DNA from: Collinsella sp.
GTDB taxonomy: Bacteria > Actinomycetota > Coriobacteriia > Coriobacteriales > Coriobacteriaceae
Assembly (NCBI GenBank): GCA_019419585.1
Contig: DXZQ01000012.1
Coordinates: forward strand, 1 to 64,000
Direction of reading: 5' to 3'
Length of the DNA stretch: 64,000 bases
The notes under the pieces are model-generated. The model was given only the letters and a program-made list of their open reading frames with translations. It was not told the DNA's origin and searched no databases. The position numbers and the translations under genes are program-made. Of this stretch, positions 51,192 through 59,057 are shown one piece after another (position 1 is the first letter of the stretch; the number at the start of each line of letters is the position of its first letter).

Positions 51192-52862
51192 CTAAACCTC
51201 CATGACGACCGGGATGATCATCGGACGGGTGCGCGTACGGCTCCAGATAAAGTTAGAGAGCGAATCGCGCACGGCCTTACGAATAGCATCGGAACCGCTG
51301 CTCGTAAAGCTGAACTTGCCCTTCTCGATCGTCTTCATGATGGACGCGGAGGCATCCTCGGAGAACTGGTCGTCGATGGCAAACGAGACGCCGCGGCCCG
51401 AAAACTCGATGGCCTCGATCTTCTTGTGCTTGAGCGAGACGATGGCAACAGCGGTAACCATACCGTCATTGGCGAGCTTCTGACGATCGCGCAGGACGAT
51501 GGGGTCGGTATCGCCGATACGCAGGCCGTCGACGTAGACGACGCCGGACTCGACGGGCGTACCACGCTTGACGATGCCACCGCGCATCTCGAGCGTGTCG
51601 CCGTTATCGAGGATAAAGATATGATCGTCCTTGATGCCCATCTTGCGGGCCAGCTGGGCATGGGCGCGCAGATGCACGGCCTCACCGTGAACCGGCATAA
51701 AGTACGTGGGCTTGGCCATGGCCATCAGGAGCTTAAGCTCCTCCTGGCTGCCGTGGCCCGAGACGTGGACAAGAGCGCGGTTCTTATCCCACACGTCGCA
51801 GCCGAGCTTGGCCAGGCTGTTGACGACCTGCTGGACGGCTTTCTCGTTGCCGGGAACAGGAGTTGCCGAGAGGATGACGGTATCGCCCTCGTGGATAGAG
51901 AGCGTCTTGTGCTCGCCATTGGCCATGCGGGACAGGGCCGACAGCGGCTCGCCCTGCGAACCGGTGCACATGACGACGATCTTGTCGTCGGGCAGGTTAT
52001 CGATATCGAAGGCATCGATGATATCGGCATCGTCGATGTTGAGGTAGCCCAGCTCGCGCGCGACGCGGGTGTTGGTGAGCATGGAGCGACCGGTCACAAC
52101 GACCTTACGGCCGCACTTGCGGGCGGCATCGCAGATCTGCTGCAAACGATGGATGTGGCTCGAGAACGAAGCGACGAACACGCGACCCGGGGCGTTCTTG
52201 ATGGCGTGCAGCAAGTTGGGACCGACCTCGGCCTCGGACTTGGTAAAGCCGGGAACCGTGGCATTGGTGGAGTCGGACAGCAACAGGTCGATGCCCTGCT
52301 TGGCAAAGCGGCTGATAGCGGCATAGTCGGGCGTGACGCCGTCGATGGGGGTCTGGTCGAGCTTAAAGTCGCCGGTGTGCATAACGGTGCCCTGATTGGT
52401 GCGAATGAACACGCCCAGAGCGCCGGGGATGGAGTGCGTCATCGAGAAGAAGTCGAGCGAGATACCGCCAAGGTTGACATGGCTGCCGCCCTTGACCTCA
52501 CGGAACTTGGGCGCGCGGATGCGGAACTCAGAAAGCTTGCCCTCGATAAAGCCAAGCGTCAGCTTGCTCGAAAAGATGGGCACCTTGTTGTTGAGGTCCT
52601 GCAGCAGGTACGGAAGCGAACCGGTGTGGTCCTCGTGGCCGTGGGTGACGACGATACCGCGGAGCTTCTCCTCGTTCTCCAGAACATAGGTGTAGTCGGG
52701 AAGAACCAGGTCGATACCGGGCTGGGAGTCATCCGGGAACATGAGACCGGCATCGACGAGCACCATGTCGTCGCCGCACTCGAAGACCGTCATGTTCTTG
52801 CCGATGCCGTCAAGGCCGCCGAGCGGAATGATCTTCAAGGGAGATGATTTTTTAGCTGCCAT
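51192..52862 (-). CDS. rnj: Ribonuclease J
   Basis: A 556-aa metallo-beta-lactamase/beta-CASP ribonuclease with 5'-3' exo- and endonuclease activity. The metal motif HGHEDHTGSLPYLL is near residue 72. Later motifs include a DSTNA element, SHIHR, and HVSGHGSQEELK; a C-terminal oligomerisation domain follows. The ATG at 52862 directly precedes the conserved IIPLGGLDGIGKN region; the ribosome site (AAAGGAAA) is rather distant. Two palindromic elements lie upstream of its leader. Confidence 0.95.
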   Translation of the reverse strand: MAAKKSSPLKIIPLGGLDGIGKNMTVFECGDDMVLVDAGLMFPDDSQPGIDLVLPDYTYVLENEEKLRGIVVTHGHEDHTGSLPYLLQDLNNKVPIFSSKLTLGFIEGKLSEFRIRAPKFREVKGGSHVNLGGISLDFFSMTHSIPGALGVFIRTNQGTVMHTGDFKLDQTPIDGVTPDYAAISRFAKQGIDLLLSDSTNATVPGFTKSEAEVGPNLLHAIKNAPGRVFVASFSSHIHRLQQICDAARKCGRKVVVTGRSMLTNTRVARELGYLNIDDADIIDAFDIDNLPDDKIVVMCTGSQGEPLSALSRMANGEHKTLSIHEGDTVILSATPVPGNEKAVQQVVNSLAKLGCDVWDKNRALVHVSGHGSQEELKLLMAMAKPTYFMPVHGEAVHLRAHAQLARKMGIKDDHIFILDNGDTLEMRGGIVKRGTPVESGVVYVDGLRIGDTDPIVLRDRQKLANDGMVTAVAIVSLKHKKIEAIEFSGRGVSFAIDDQFSEDASASIMKTIEKGKFSFTSSGSDAIRKAVRDSLSNFIWSRTRTRPMIIPVVMEV

Positions 52863-53051
52863 AGGTGAGTGTTGTTTCCTTTCTTCGAAAACGGGTCTGG
52901 AACAACCGACGGGGCGCTTCTGGCAAACCGACCGCCGGGAACGTACAAACATGCATCACAGAGTCGATGCAGTAACCACAGTATGATACCCATTTGCCCA
53001 CCAACAGACCACCCATGCATCAAAGCCCCATCTGAACCGGTCTATCCCGCC

Positions 53052-53184
53052 GGTTTCCCGTGGGGCGGGCACTGATGAAGTTTCCTGCTCTACAGTCCTG
53101 CTCACGACGGAGGCCACATTAAGTGGCCTCCTGTTCGTGCGGAACTCGCGATAAACTTCATCAGTGCCCGCCCCACGGGAAACC
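53052..53184 (+). repeat. Palindromic element family II, copy C
   Basis: A 133-bp element. Perfect 32-nt inverted arms lie at 53052-53083 and 53153-53184, around a 69-nt core (53084-53152). The inner 9 nt of the arms (ATGAAGTTT/AAACTTCAT) are shared with copy D; the outer 23 nt are unique. The core has conserved ends CCTGCTCTACAGTCCTGC and TGCGGAACTCGCGAT and a central hairpin GGAGGCCAC-ATTAA-GTGGCCTCC. Confidence 0.93.
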
Positions 53185-53307
53185 TGCCAAAACAAGACAG
53201 GATTATTTTGGTCGGTTTTATCTGGAAGATGCTGCTGCGGCTATCTACAGATCTGAAATCTGACTACTGAATAGACCGTCTAACTAAATAGCAAGCGGCA
53301 TTAACCA

Positions 53308-53456
53308 GCCCTTTTGCTTGCGCCCGGGAGGGCCGTATATGAAGTTTATCGCGAGTTCCGCACGCAAAGGAAAGCACTTAATGTGCTTTCCGTCTTGCGC
53401 AGGACTGTAGAGCAGGAAACTTCATATGCGTCCCTCCCGGGCGCAAGCAAAAGGGC
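53308..53456 (-). repeat. Palindromic element family II, copy D
   Basis: A 149-bp element in opposite core orientation to copy C. Forty-nt arms (53308-53347, 53417-53456) match at 38 positions. The 69-nt core (53348-53416), read on the minus strand, has the same conserved ends as copy C, but its central hairpin is GGAAAGCAC-ATTAA-GTGCTTTCC: sequence changed, pairing kept. The right arm runs into the descending stem and T tract of the pnp terminator. Confidence 0.92.
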
Positions 53457-53479
53457 GACCCCATTGCGGAGTCGCCCTT
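53450..53479 (-). terminator. Terminator of pnp
   Basis: On the minus strand AAGGGCGAC (53479-53471) and GTCGCCCTT (53459-53451) form a perfect 9-bp stem with an 11-nt loop, followed by TTGC. It lies 24 nt past the pnp stop and overlaps the right arm of element D. Confidence 0.85.
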
Positions 53480-53502
53480 GTTGAACTGCTTATGTGGAGC
53501 TG

Positions 53503-55749
53503 TTACTCGGCGTCGTGGTGACGGCGGGGCTTGCGGCCTCCGTTGTCACCGGGACGACGCGGACGGTCGCTGCGCTCGGAGCGCTCGCGACGCGGACGCT
53601 CACGACGCTGGAAGTGCTCGCCGTCGCCCTCGGAGGCACCCTCGGCGCGAGCCGGGGCCTCGGGCTTGTCAAGACGATCGAGCGAGATCTTGCCGCGATC
53701 GTCGACCTCGATGACGACGACCTTGACCTCGTCGCCCACGTTGAGGACGTCCTCGACCTTCTCCACGCGGCCCTTGGCGACGCGGGAGATGTGCAGCAGG
53801 CCGTCCTTACCGGGCAGCAGGTTGACGAAGGCGCCGAAGGGCTGGATGGAGACCACGCGACCGGTGTACTCCTCGCCCGGCTCGGGAACCTTGATGATGA
53901 GCTTGATGCGCTCGACAGCCTGGTCCACGGACTCGCCGGTGCCGCCGACGAAGACGGTGCCGTCCTCCTGGATGTCAACCGAAGCGCCGGTCTCGTCCTG
54001 GATGCCGCGAATGACCTTACCGCCGGAACCGATGACGTCGCGGATCTTGTCGGTCGGAACCTGAATGGAGACGATACGCGGAGCGGTGCTGCGCGTGGTG
54101 TGACGCGGCTCGGGGATCACATCGAGCATCTTCTGCAGGATGAAGGCGCGACCCTCCTTGGCCTGCTGCAGGGCGCGGGCCAGGATGTCGAAGGTGAGGC
54201 CGGTCGCCTTGTTGTCCATCTGCAGGGCGGTAATGCCCTCGGTGGTGCCGGTGACCTTAAAGTCCATGTCGCCCAGGAAGTCCTCGAGACCCTGGATGTC
54301 GGACAGGACCACGGTCTTGCCCTCCTCCTGGATCAGGCCCATGGCGATACCGGAGACTGGGCGCTTAATGGGCACGCCGCCGTCCATAAGGGCGAGCGTA
54401 GAGCCGCAGGTCGAAGCCATCGAAGAGGAGCCGTTGGACTCCATGACCTCGGAGACGACGCGGATGGCGTAGGGGAACTCGTTCTCGTCGGGAAGCACCG
54501 GAAGCAGGGCGCGCTCGGCCAGGTTGCCGTGACCGATCTCGCGGCGCTTGGGGCTGCCCATGCGGCCGGTCTCGCCGGTGCAGAACGGCGGGAAGTTGTA
54601 GTGGTGCATGTAGCGCTTGCCCTCGGTGGGCTCGATGGTATCCAGACGCTGGCCCTCGTTGAGCATGCCGAGCGACAGGACGGAAAGCACCTGCGTCTGG
54701 CCACGCTGGAACAGGCCGGAGCCGTGAACGAGCGGCAGGTAGTTGTCCTTCACCATGATGGGACGGATCTCGTCGGCGGCACGGCCGTCGACGCGCTCAC
54801 CGGTCTCGACGACCATGGTGCGCATGGCCTTCTTCTCGAGCTTCTTGAGCGCCACGGGGATCTCGCGCTCCCAAGCGGCCTGCTCCTCCTCGGTGAACTC
54901 GGCGCGGATGGACTCCTTCAGAGCCTCGACCTTACCGATACGGGAGAGCTTGTCGGCGTCGCGAAGGGCGGCTGCCATCTCGTCGTAGTGGGCGAAGATG
55001 CGCTCCTGGACCTCCTCGACGGGCTGGTCGAGCGGGTACTCCTTCTTGACGATGGCGCCGTTGACCTGCTCCCACTCGGCGACGAACTCGTCCTGAGCCT
55101 GGCAGAAGGCAGCAAGGGCCTCCTGGCCAAACTTCATAGCGGCGAGCATGTCGTCCTCGGAGATCTCCTCGGCGCCGGCCTCGACCATCGAGATGAAGTC
55201 GGCAGAGCCGCCCAGCTCCAGGTCCAGATCGGAGTTCTCGCGCTCCTCATAGGTGGGGTTGACGATAAACTCGCCGGTCTCCACGTTGCGGCCGATGCGC
55301 ACGCAGGCAAGCGGGCCCTCGAAGGGCACGCCGCCGAGCGTCATGGCCAAGGAGGCGCCCATGACGTTGATGACGTCGAAGGGGTTGACCTGGTCAGCGA
55401 CGAGTGAGGTAGCGACGATGTGCACCTCGTTACGGAAGCCGTCCGGGAAGCTCGGGCGAATCGGACGGTCGATCATGCGCGCGGTGAGCGTGGCCTTCTC
55501 GCTGGGACGGCCCTCACGCTTGAGGTAGCCACCCGGGATGCGGCCGGCGGCGTACATCTTCTCGTTGAAGTCGACGGTCAGCGGGAAGAAGTCGTAGTTC
55601 TTACGCTCCTTGGAGACGACCACGGTGTCGAGCATCGTGGTGTCACCCTGCTTGACCAGGCAGGCGCCGGTGGCCTGCTTGGCAAGCTCGCCCGACTCAA
55701 AGGTGTAGGTCTTGCCGTACAGCTCAAAGGTCTTGGATACGAGTGTCAT
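53503..55749 (-). CDS. pnp: Polyribonucleotide nucleotidyltransferase (PNPase)
   Basis: A 748-aa 3'-5' phosphorolytic exoribonuclease. Two RNase PH domains flank a helical linker; the second has MASTCGSTLALMDGGVP. A KH domain (RDVIGSGGKVIRGIQ) and an S1 domain (GEEYTGRVVSIQPFGAFVNL) follow. The last ~50 residues are a charged Arg/Glu-rich tail (RRERPRRERSERSDRPRR) beyond the core enzyme. It follows rpsO, the conserved order. A hairpin (55763-55785) lies just upstream of its ribosome site. Confidence 0.97.
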   Translation of the reverse strand: MTLVSKTFELYGKTYTFESGELAKQATGACLVKQGDTTMLDTVVVSKERKNYDFFPLTVDFNEKMYAAGRIPGGYLKREGRPSEKATLTARMIDRPIRPSFPDGFRNEVHIVATSLVADQVNPFDVINVMGASLAMTLGGVPFEGPLACVRIGRNVETGEFIVNPTYEERENSDLDLELGGSADFISMVEAGAEEISEDDMLAAMKFGQEALAAFCQAQDEFVAEWEQVNGAIVKKEYPLDQPVEEVQERIFAHYDEMAAALRDADKLSRIGKVEALKESIRAEFTEEEQAAWEREIPVALKKLEKKAMRTMVVETGERVDGRAADEIRPIMVKDNYLPLVHGSGLFQRGQTQVLSVLSLGMLNEGQRLDTIEPTEGKRYMHHYNFPPFCTGETGRMGSPKRREIGHGNLAERALLPVLPDENEFPYAIRVVSEVMESNGSSSMASTCGSTLALMDGGVPIKRPVSGIAMGLIQEEGKTVVLSDIQGLEDFLGDMDFKVTGTTEGITALQMDNKATGLTFDILARALQQAKEGRAFILQKMLDVIPEPRHTTRSTAPRIVSIQVPTDKIRDVIGSGGKVIRGIQDETGASVDIQEDGTVFVGGTGESVDQAVERIKLIIKVPEPGEEYTGRVVSIQPFGAFVNLLPGKDGLLHISRVAKGRVEKVEDVLNVGDEVKVVVIEVDDRGKISLDRLDKPEAPARAEGASEGDGEHFQRRERPRRERSERSDRPRRPGDNGGRKPRRHHDAE

Positions 55750-55762
55750 TGTTCTCCTTTAC

Positions 55763-55785
55763 CCCGCAGACCCCTTGCCTGCGGG
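55763..55785 (-). promoter_or_regulatory. Leader hairpin upstream of pnp
   Basis: CCCGCAG (minus strand 55785-55779) pairs with CTGCGGG (55769-55763) across a 9-nt loop, ending about 5 nt before the AAAGGAG ribosome site. In enterobacteria a pnp leader stem is processed by RNase III and PNPase for autoregulation; a similar role here is inference from position. Confidence 0.45.
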
Positions 55786-55850
55786 CTTCTCATGTGACGC
55801 GGGCCCCCTGCCCCCGCCACGCTTCAGAGCGTGATTGTTCGCGCCCTTAC

Positions 55851-55884
55851 ACAAAAAGAGCGCCCCGCTGCGCAGGACGCTCTT
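55851..55884 (-). terminator. Terminator or attenuator between rpsO and pnp
   Basis: On the minus strand AAGAGCG (55884-55878) pairs with CGCTCTT (55862-55856) across a GC-rich loop, followed by TTTGTG. It lies 15 nt past the rpsO stop and would reduce readthrough into pnp. Confidence 0.8.
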
Positions 55885-55898
55885 AGCATGTACAAATC

Positions 55899-56177
55899 CT
55901 ACTGGATGTTGTCGCGGATGCCCAGAGCCTTGATGAGCTCACGGTACTCGACGATGTCGTTCTTCTTGATGTAGGAGAGAAGACGACGACGACGGCCGAC
56001 GAGCATGAGCAGGCCACGACGGGTGTGGAAGTCCTTCTGGTGGGACTTCATGTGCTCGGTCAGCTCCTTGATGCGCTCGGACAGGATGGCGACCTGAACC
56101 TTGGGGTTGCCGGTGTCGACCGGAGTGTTACCGAACTGGGCAGTCAGCTCAGCCTTGCGCTCTTTGGAAACAGTCAT
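55899..56177 (-). CDS. rpsO: 30S ribosomal protein S15
   Basis: A 92-aa primary 16S rRNA binder. The conserved DTGNPKVQVAILSERI, HMKSHQKDFHTRRGLLMLVGRRRRLL and YIKKND segments are present. It is three residues longer at the C-terminus than the common 89-aa form. AAAGGTG precedes the ATG. The ~138-nt leader up to the recO end shows no gene; S15 often autoregulates through its leader, but no specific structure was resolved. Confidence 0.97.
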   Translation of the reverse strand: MTVSKERKAELTAQFGNTPVDTGNPKVQVAILSERIKELTEHMKSHQKDFHTRRGLLMLVGRRRRLLSYIKKNDIVEYRELIKALGIRDNIQ

Positions 56178-56315
56178 TGTTTCACCTTTCGTTTTGCGTC
56201 GCTATCGGGCGACTCGATTCGCCTCGGACTGGGAAGCCGCCGGTGGAGCGAGCAACCAAGGTCGAGGTACCAACAGGCCGATATGTTACCACAAGCAGCC
56301 CGCCCCTGCGCATCA

Positions 56316-57065
56316 TCACCGACCCAACATGAATTCCATCGCACGGAGGCGCTGATCGGTGTGCGTCGCAGCCCAAACATGCGAAAGCCCGAGCAAGAAT
56401 GCCGCCGTATGCGGGTCGATTCGCTCGGCCATGAGCGCATCGAAGGTCATGGACATGAGGGCGCGAAGCCATGCGACCTCACCAGTCGATACCAGCTCGG
56501 CACCCGGAACGCTCGACGCGCACGATCCGCACATGAGCCCGCCCGCCTGTGGTGAAAAATACGACAGCATGGGGTCTCTGCACAGCACGCAGGCCGAAAA
56601 ATCTGGTCGATAGCCAACGTGCGACAGCAGCTTAAAGACATATGCCGCCACAAGTAAATCCATATACGCAGCGTCGAGCCCGCTGCCGACCAGGGTAAGC
56701 GCCCGTTGCGTAATGGCAAAGGTAAACGGGTCCTCGGCGTCCTCGAACGAGCACACGCGTGCGACCTCGGCGATCGCGCTTGCGGCGCAAGTCGTCTCGT
56801 AATCGGGCGCAGCGCCGAGCGGCGCCTCCATAAGCTCGGCCTGGGAAACCACGTCGAGTGACCGTCCATGTGCAAGCAGCATATCGACCGTACAGAACAG
56901 CTCGCAGCGCGCAGCCAGGCGTCCGCCGGGTTTGCGGGCGCCCTTTGCCACGGCACGAACCTGCCGCCCCCGCTCGTCAAGCATCGTCAAGATCAGGTCG
57001 GTCTCTTTGAGCTTAGTCTTATCGAGCACGAGCACTTTCGTGCGATATGTCCGGGAGCCTGCCAT
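56316..57065 (-). CDS. recO: DNA repair protein RecO
   Basis: A 249-aa recombination mediator that loads RecA. An N-terminal OB fold (YRTKVLVLDKTKLKETDLIL) is followed by a helical domain with a zinc site CVLC...CGSC around residues 152-175. The length is normal. ATG 57065 directly precedes the homologous region; a GTG 6 nt upstream, with AAGGA at good spacing, is an alternative start. The era-recO order is conserved in many bacteria. Confidence 0.93.
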   Translation of the reverse strand: MAGSRTYRTKVLVLDKTKLKETDLILTMLDERGRQVRAVAKGARKPGGRLAARCELFCTVDMLLAHGRSLDVVSQAELMEAPLGAAPDYETTCAASAIAEVARVCSFEDAEDPFTFAITQRALTLVGSGLDAAYMDLLVAAYVFKLLSHVGYRPDFSACVLCRDPMLSYFSPQAGGLMCGSCASSVPGAELVSTGEVAWLRALMSMTFDALMAERIDPHTAAFLLGLSHVWAATHTDQRLRAMEFMLGR

Positions 57066-57080
57066 ACGCACCGCGCGTCC

Positions 57081-58148
57081 TTAGTCCTCGGCGTTGTAGC
57101 CAAAGCGGCGAATCTGGGCCTCGTCATCACGCCAGCCGGCCTTGACCTTCACGTCCAGCTCCAAAAAGACCTGCGTGCCAAAGATGCGCTCAAGATCGCG
57201 ACGGGCGTCGATACCGATATGCTTGATCATCTCGCCGCCCTTACCGATGATGATGCCCTTTTGGCCCTCGCGCTCGACGTAAATGGTGGCGTGCACGCGC
57301 AGCACCTTCTTGGTCTGCTCGAGCGCATCGCAGATCACGCCAACGGAGTGCGGAATCTCATCACGGGTGCGGCGCAAGACCTTCTCGCGCACAAACTCGG
57401 CAACGAGCGTCTCATCGGAAGCGTCGGTACCCATGTCCTCGGGGAACCAACGCGGACCCTCGGGCAAAAAGTGCGCAACGGTCTCTATAAAGGCGTCGAC
57501 GTTGAAGTTCTTGACCGACGACGTCACGATCTCGTCGTCATACTCCATGAGCTCGTGGGCGGCCTTGAGCTGTTCCATAACCTGGGCGGGATCGGCCTCA
57601 TCGGCCTTGGTGAGCACCAGGACCTTCTTGCAACGGGCGCATCTTACGCGCTCGGCAACCCAAGCGTCTCCCCTGCCGATCGGCTTGGTGGCATCAATCA
57701 AAAACGCGACGACATCGACATCGTTCAGCTCGAACAACGCGCTCTTGTTGAGCTCGGATCCCAGACCGTCCTTGGGCTTATGAATACCCGGGGTATCGAC
57801 AAAGACCAGCTGGTAGCCGGGACGGTTGACGACGGCGCGCATGCGGCGACGGGTCGTCTGAGCCACCGGCGAGGTGATGGCGACCTTTTTGCCATAGCAG
57901 GCATTAAGCAGCGTGGACTTGCCGGCGTTGGGGCGTCCGACCAGGGCCACAAAGCCGCTGCGGAAACCGGGTTCCACGTCACCAAAGCCCGCGAGGTTCT
58001 CATCCTCGTCGCACAGGGCGTCGAGCTCCTCGTCGCTCATGCCCTCAAACGGGTCGAACTCCTCGACATCCTCGAGCCCCTCGGTATCCACCGCATCCAG
58101 GACCTCGTCATCCAAAACTTCATCGGTAGGCTGCATATTGTCGGACAT
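57081..58148 (-). CDS. era: GTPase Era with acidic N-terminal extension
   Basis: A 355-aa 16S rRNA-binding GTPase for 30S maturation. G1 GRPNAGKST (71-79), G3 DTPGIHKP, G4 TKAD and the C-terminal KH domain (GKGGEMIKHIGIDARRDLE) are intact. Typical Era begins about eight residues before G1; here ~62 residues, strongly Asp/Glu-rich, precede it. The GTPase domain itself looks normal. It lies between dgkA and recO. Confidence 0.96.
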   Translation of the reverse strand: MSDNMQPTDEVLDDEVLDAVDTEGLEDVEEFDPFEGMSDEELDALCDEDENLAGFGDVEPGFRSGFVALVGRPNAGKSTLLNACYGKKVAITSPVAQTTRRRMRAVVNRPGYQLVFVDTPGIHKPKDGLGSELNKSALFELNDVDVVAFLIDATKPIGRGDAWVAERVRCARCKKVLVLTKADEADPAQVMEQLKAAHELMEYDDEIVTSSVKNFNVDAFIETVAHFLPEGPRWFPEDMGTDASDETLVAEFVREKVLRRTRDEIPHSVGVICDALEQTKKVLRVHATIYVEREGQKGIIIGKGGEMIKHIGIDARRDLERIFGTQVFLELDVKVKAGWRDDEAQIRRFGYNAED

Positions 58149-58160
58149 GGGAATCCCTTT

Positions 58161-58538
58161 CTAAATAAAGCCGAGCGCGCGGGCAAATACCAGCACGCCC
58201 ACAATCGCGGCGGTGATGGAAAGAATGTATACAGAGGCGGCGGCGATGTCCTTCGCACGCTTGGCCAGCGGATGGAGCTCCTGGGTCGCCAGGTCGACGA
58301 TGGCCTCCATAGCGGTGTTGCACAGCTCGCCGTGAATCACCAAGCCACAACAGATGATAATCGTGGCCCACTCGGCAATGTCGAGGCCCACGATACAGCC
58401 GGCAATGACGGTGCACACGCCCGCAACGAGCATGACCTTGATGTTGCGCTCGGTCTTGACGGCGGTGACGAAGCCCTCCATGGCGTAGGAAAACGACTTA
58501 AAGAAGGACGGATGGTCCTTGTTCGATCCGGGAATCAT
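58161..58538 (-). CDS. dgkA: Diacylglycerol/undecaprenol kinase family protein
   Basis: A 125-aa membrane protein with three hydrophobic helices. The family core is GELCNTAMEAIVDL (normally ELLNTAIEAVVD), with catalytic Glu and the KRAKDIAAASV region. Gram-positive members mainly phosphorylate undecaprenol. It sits between ybeY and era, as in Bacillus. The N-terminal FFKSFSYAMEGF is typical. Confidence 0.92.
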   Translation of the reverse strand: MIPGSNKDHPSFFKSFSYAMEGFVTAVKTERNIKVMLVAGVCTVIAGCIVGLDIAEWATIIICCGLVIHGELCNTAMEAIVDLATQELHPLAKRAKDIAAASVYILSITAAIVGVLVFARALGFI

Positions 58539-58547
58539 AGACGGCTC

Positions 58548-59057
58548 CTAGTCGTGGGCGTGGTTGGTGATGGGGCCGACGTGGACTAGCTTAGGGTCCT
58601 CGCCGCGCTCGAGCGACAGATCGCGCAGGATGGCGTCCTCGCGGGCCTCCATGACCTCGGCCTCGTCGTCCTCGATGTGGTCATAGCCCAGCAGGTGCAG
58701 CATTCCGTGTACGAGCATCAGACGGCACTCGTCAGCGGGGCTATTGCCAAAACCGGGGGCCTGACGGGCAATAACCTGCGGGGCCAAGATAATATCGCCG
58801 AGCTCGAGCGTCTCATCGGCGGGAATGTCATCGTCAAAGGCCGAGTCGCACTCAAACGAGAGCACATCGGTGGTGCGGTCGATACCGCGCCACTCGTGGT
58901 TGAGCTCGTGCATCTCGTCCTCGTCGACATACGAAAGGGAAATCTCGACTTCACGCTCAACGCCCTCGGCGGCAAGCACAACCTCGCAGATGTGCTCCAC
59001 CTCCTGCGCGTCGAGCAGCGTATCGAGCTCGGCATCGTTGCTGATCAATACACTCAA
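58548..59057 (-). CDS. ybeY: Endoribonuclease YbeY (rRNA maturation factor)
   Basis: A 169-aa zinc protein for 16S rRNA 3' processing and quality control. The metal motif HGMLHLLGYDH is complete, preceded by TDVLSFE. It begins at an unusual TTG with AAGGAG 6 nt upstream and overlaps the phoH stop by 4 nt; no ATG or GTG serves better. Translational coupling with phoH is likely. Confidence 0.95.
   Translation of the reverse strand: MSVLISNDAELDTLLDAQEVEHICEVVLAAEGVEREVEISLSYVDEDEMHELNHEWRGIDRTTDVLSFECDSAFDDDIPADETLELGDIILAPQVIARQAPGFGNSPADECRLMLVHGMLHLLGYDHIEDDEAEVMEAREDAILRDLSLERGEDPKLVHVGPITNHAHD

Larger units (their letters stand above)
52863..53502. other. Gene-free gap between pnp and rnj with two palindromic elements
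   Basis: No credible gene is seen. From right to left it holds the pnp terminator (53450-53479), family II element D (53308-53456), 123 bp of plain sequence (53185-53307), family II element C (53052-53184) and the rnj leader/promoter region (52863-53051). Confidence 0.75.
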
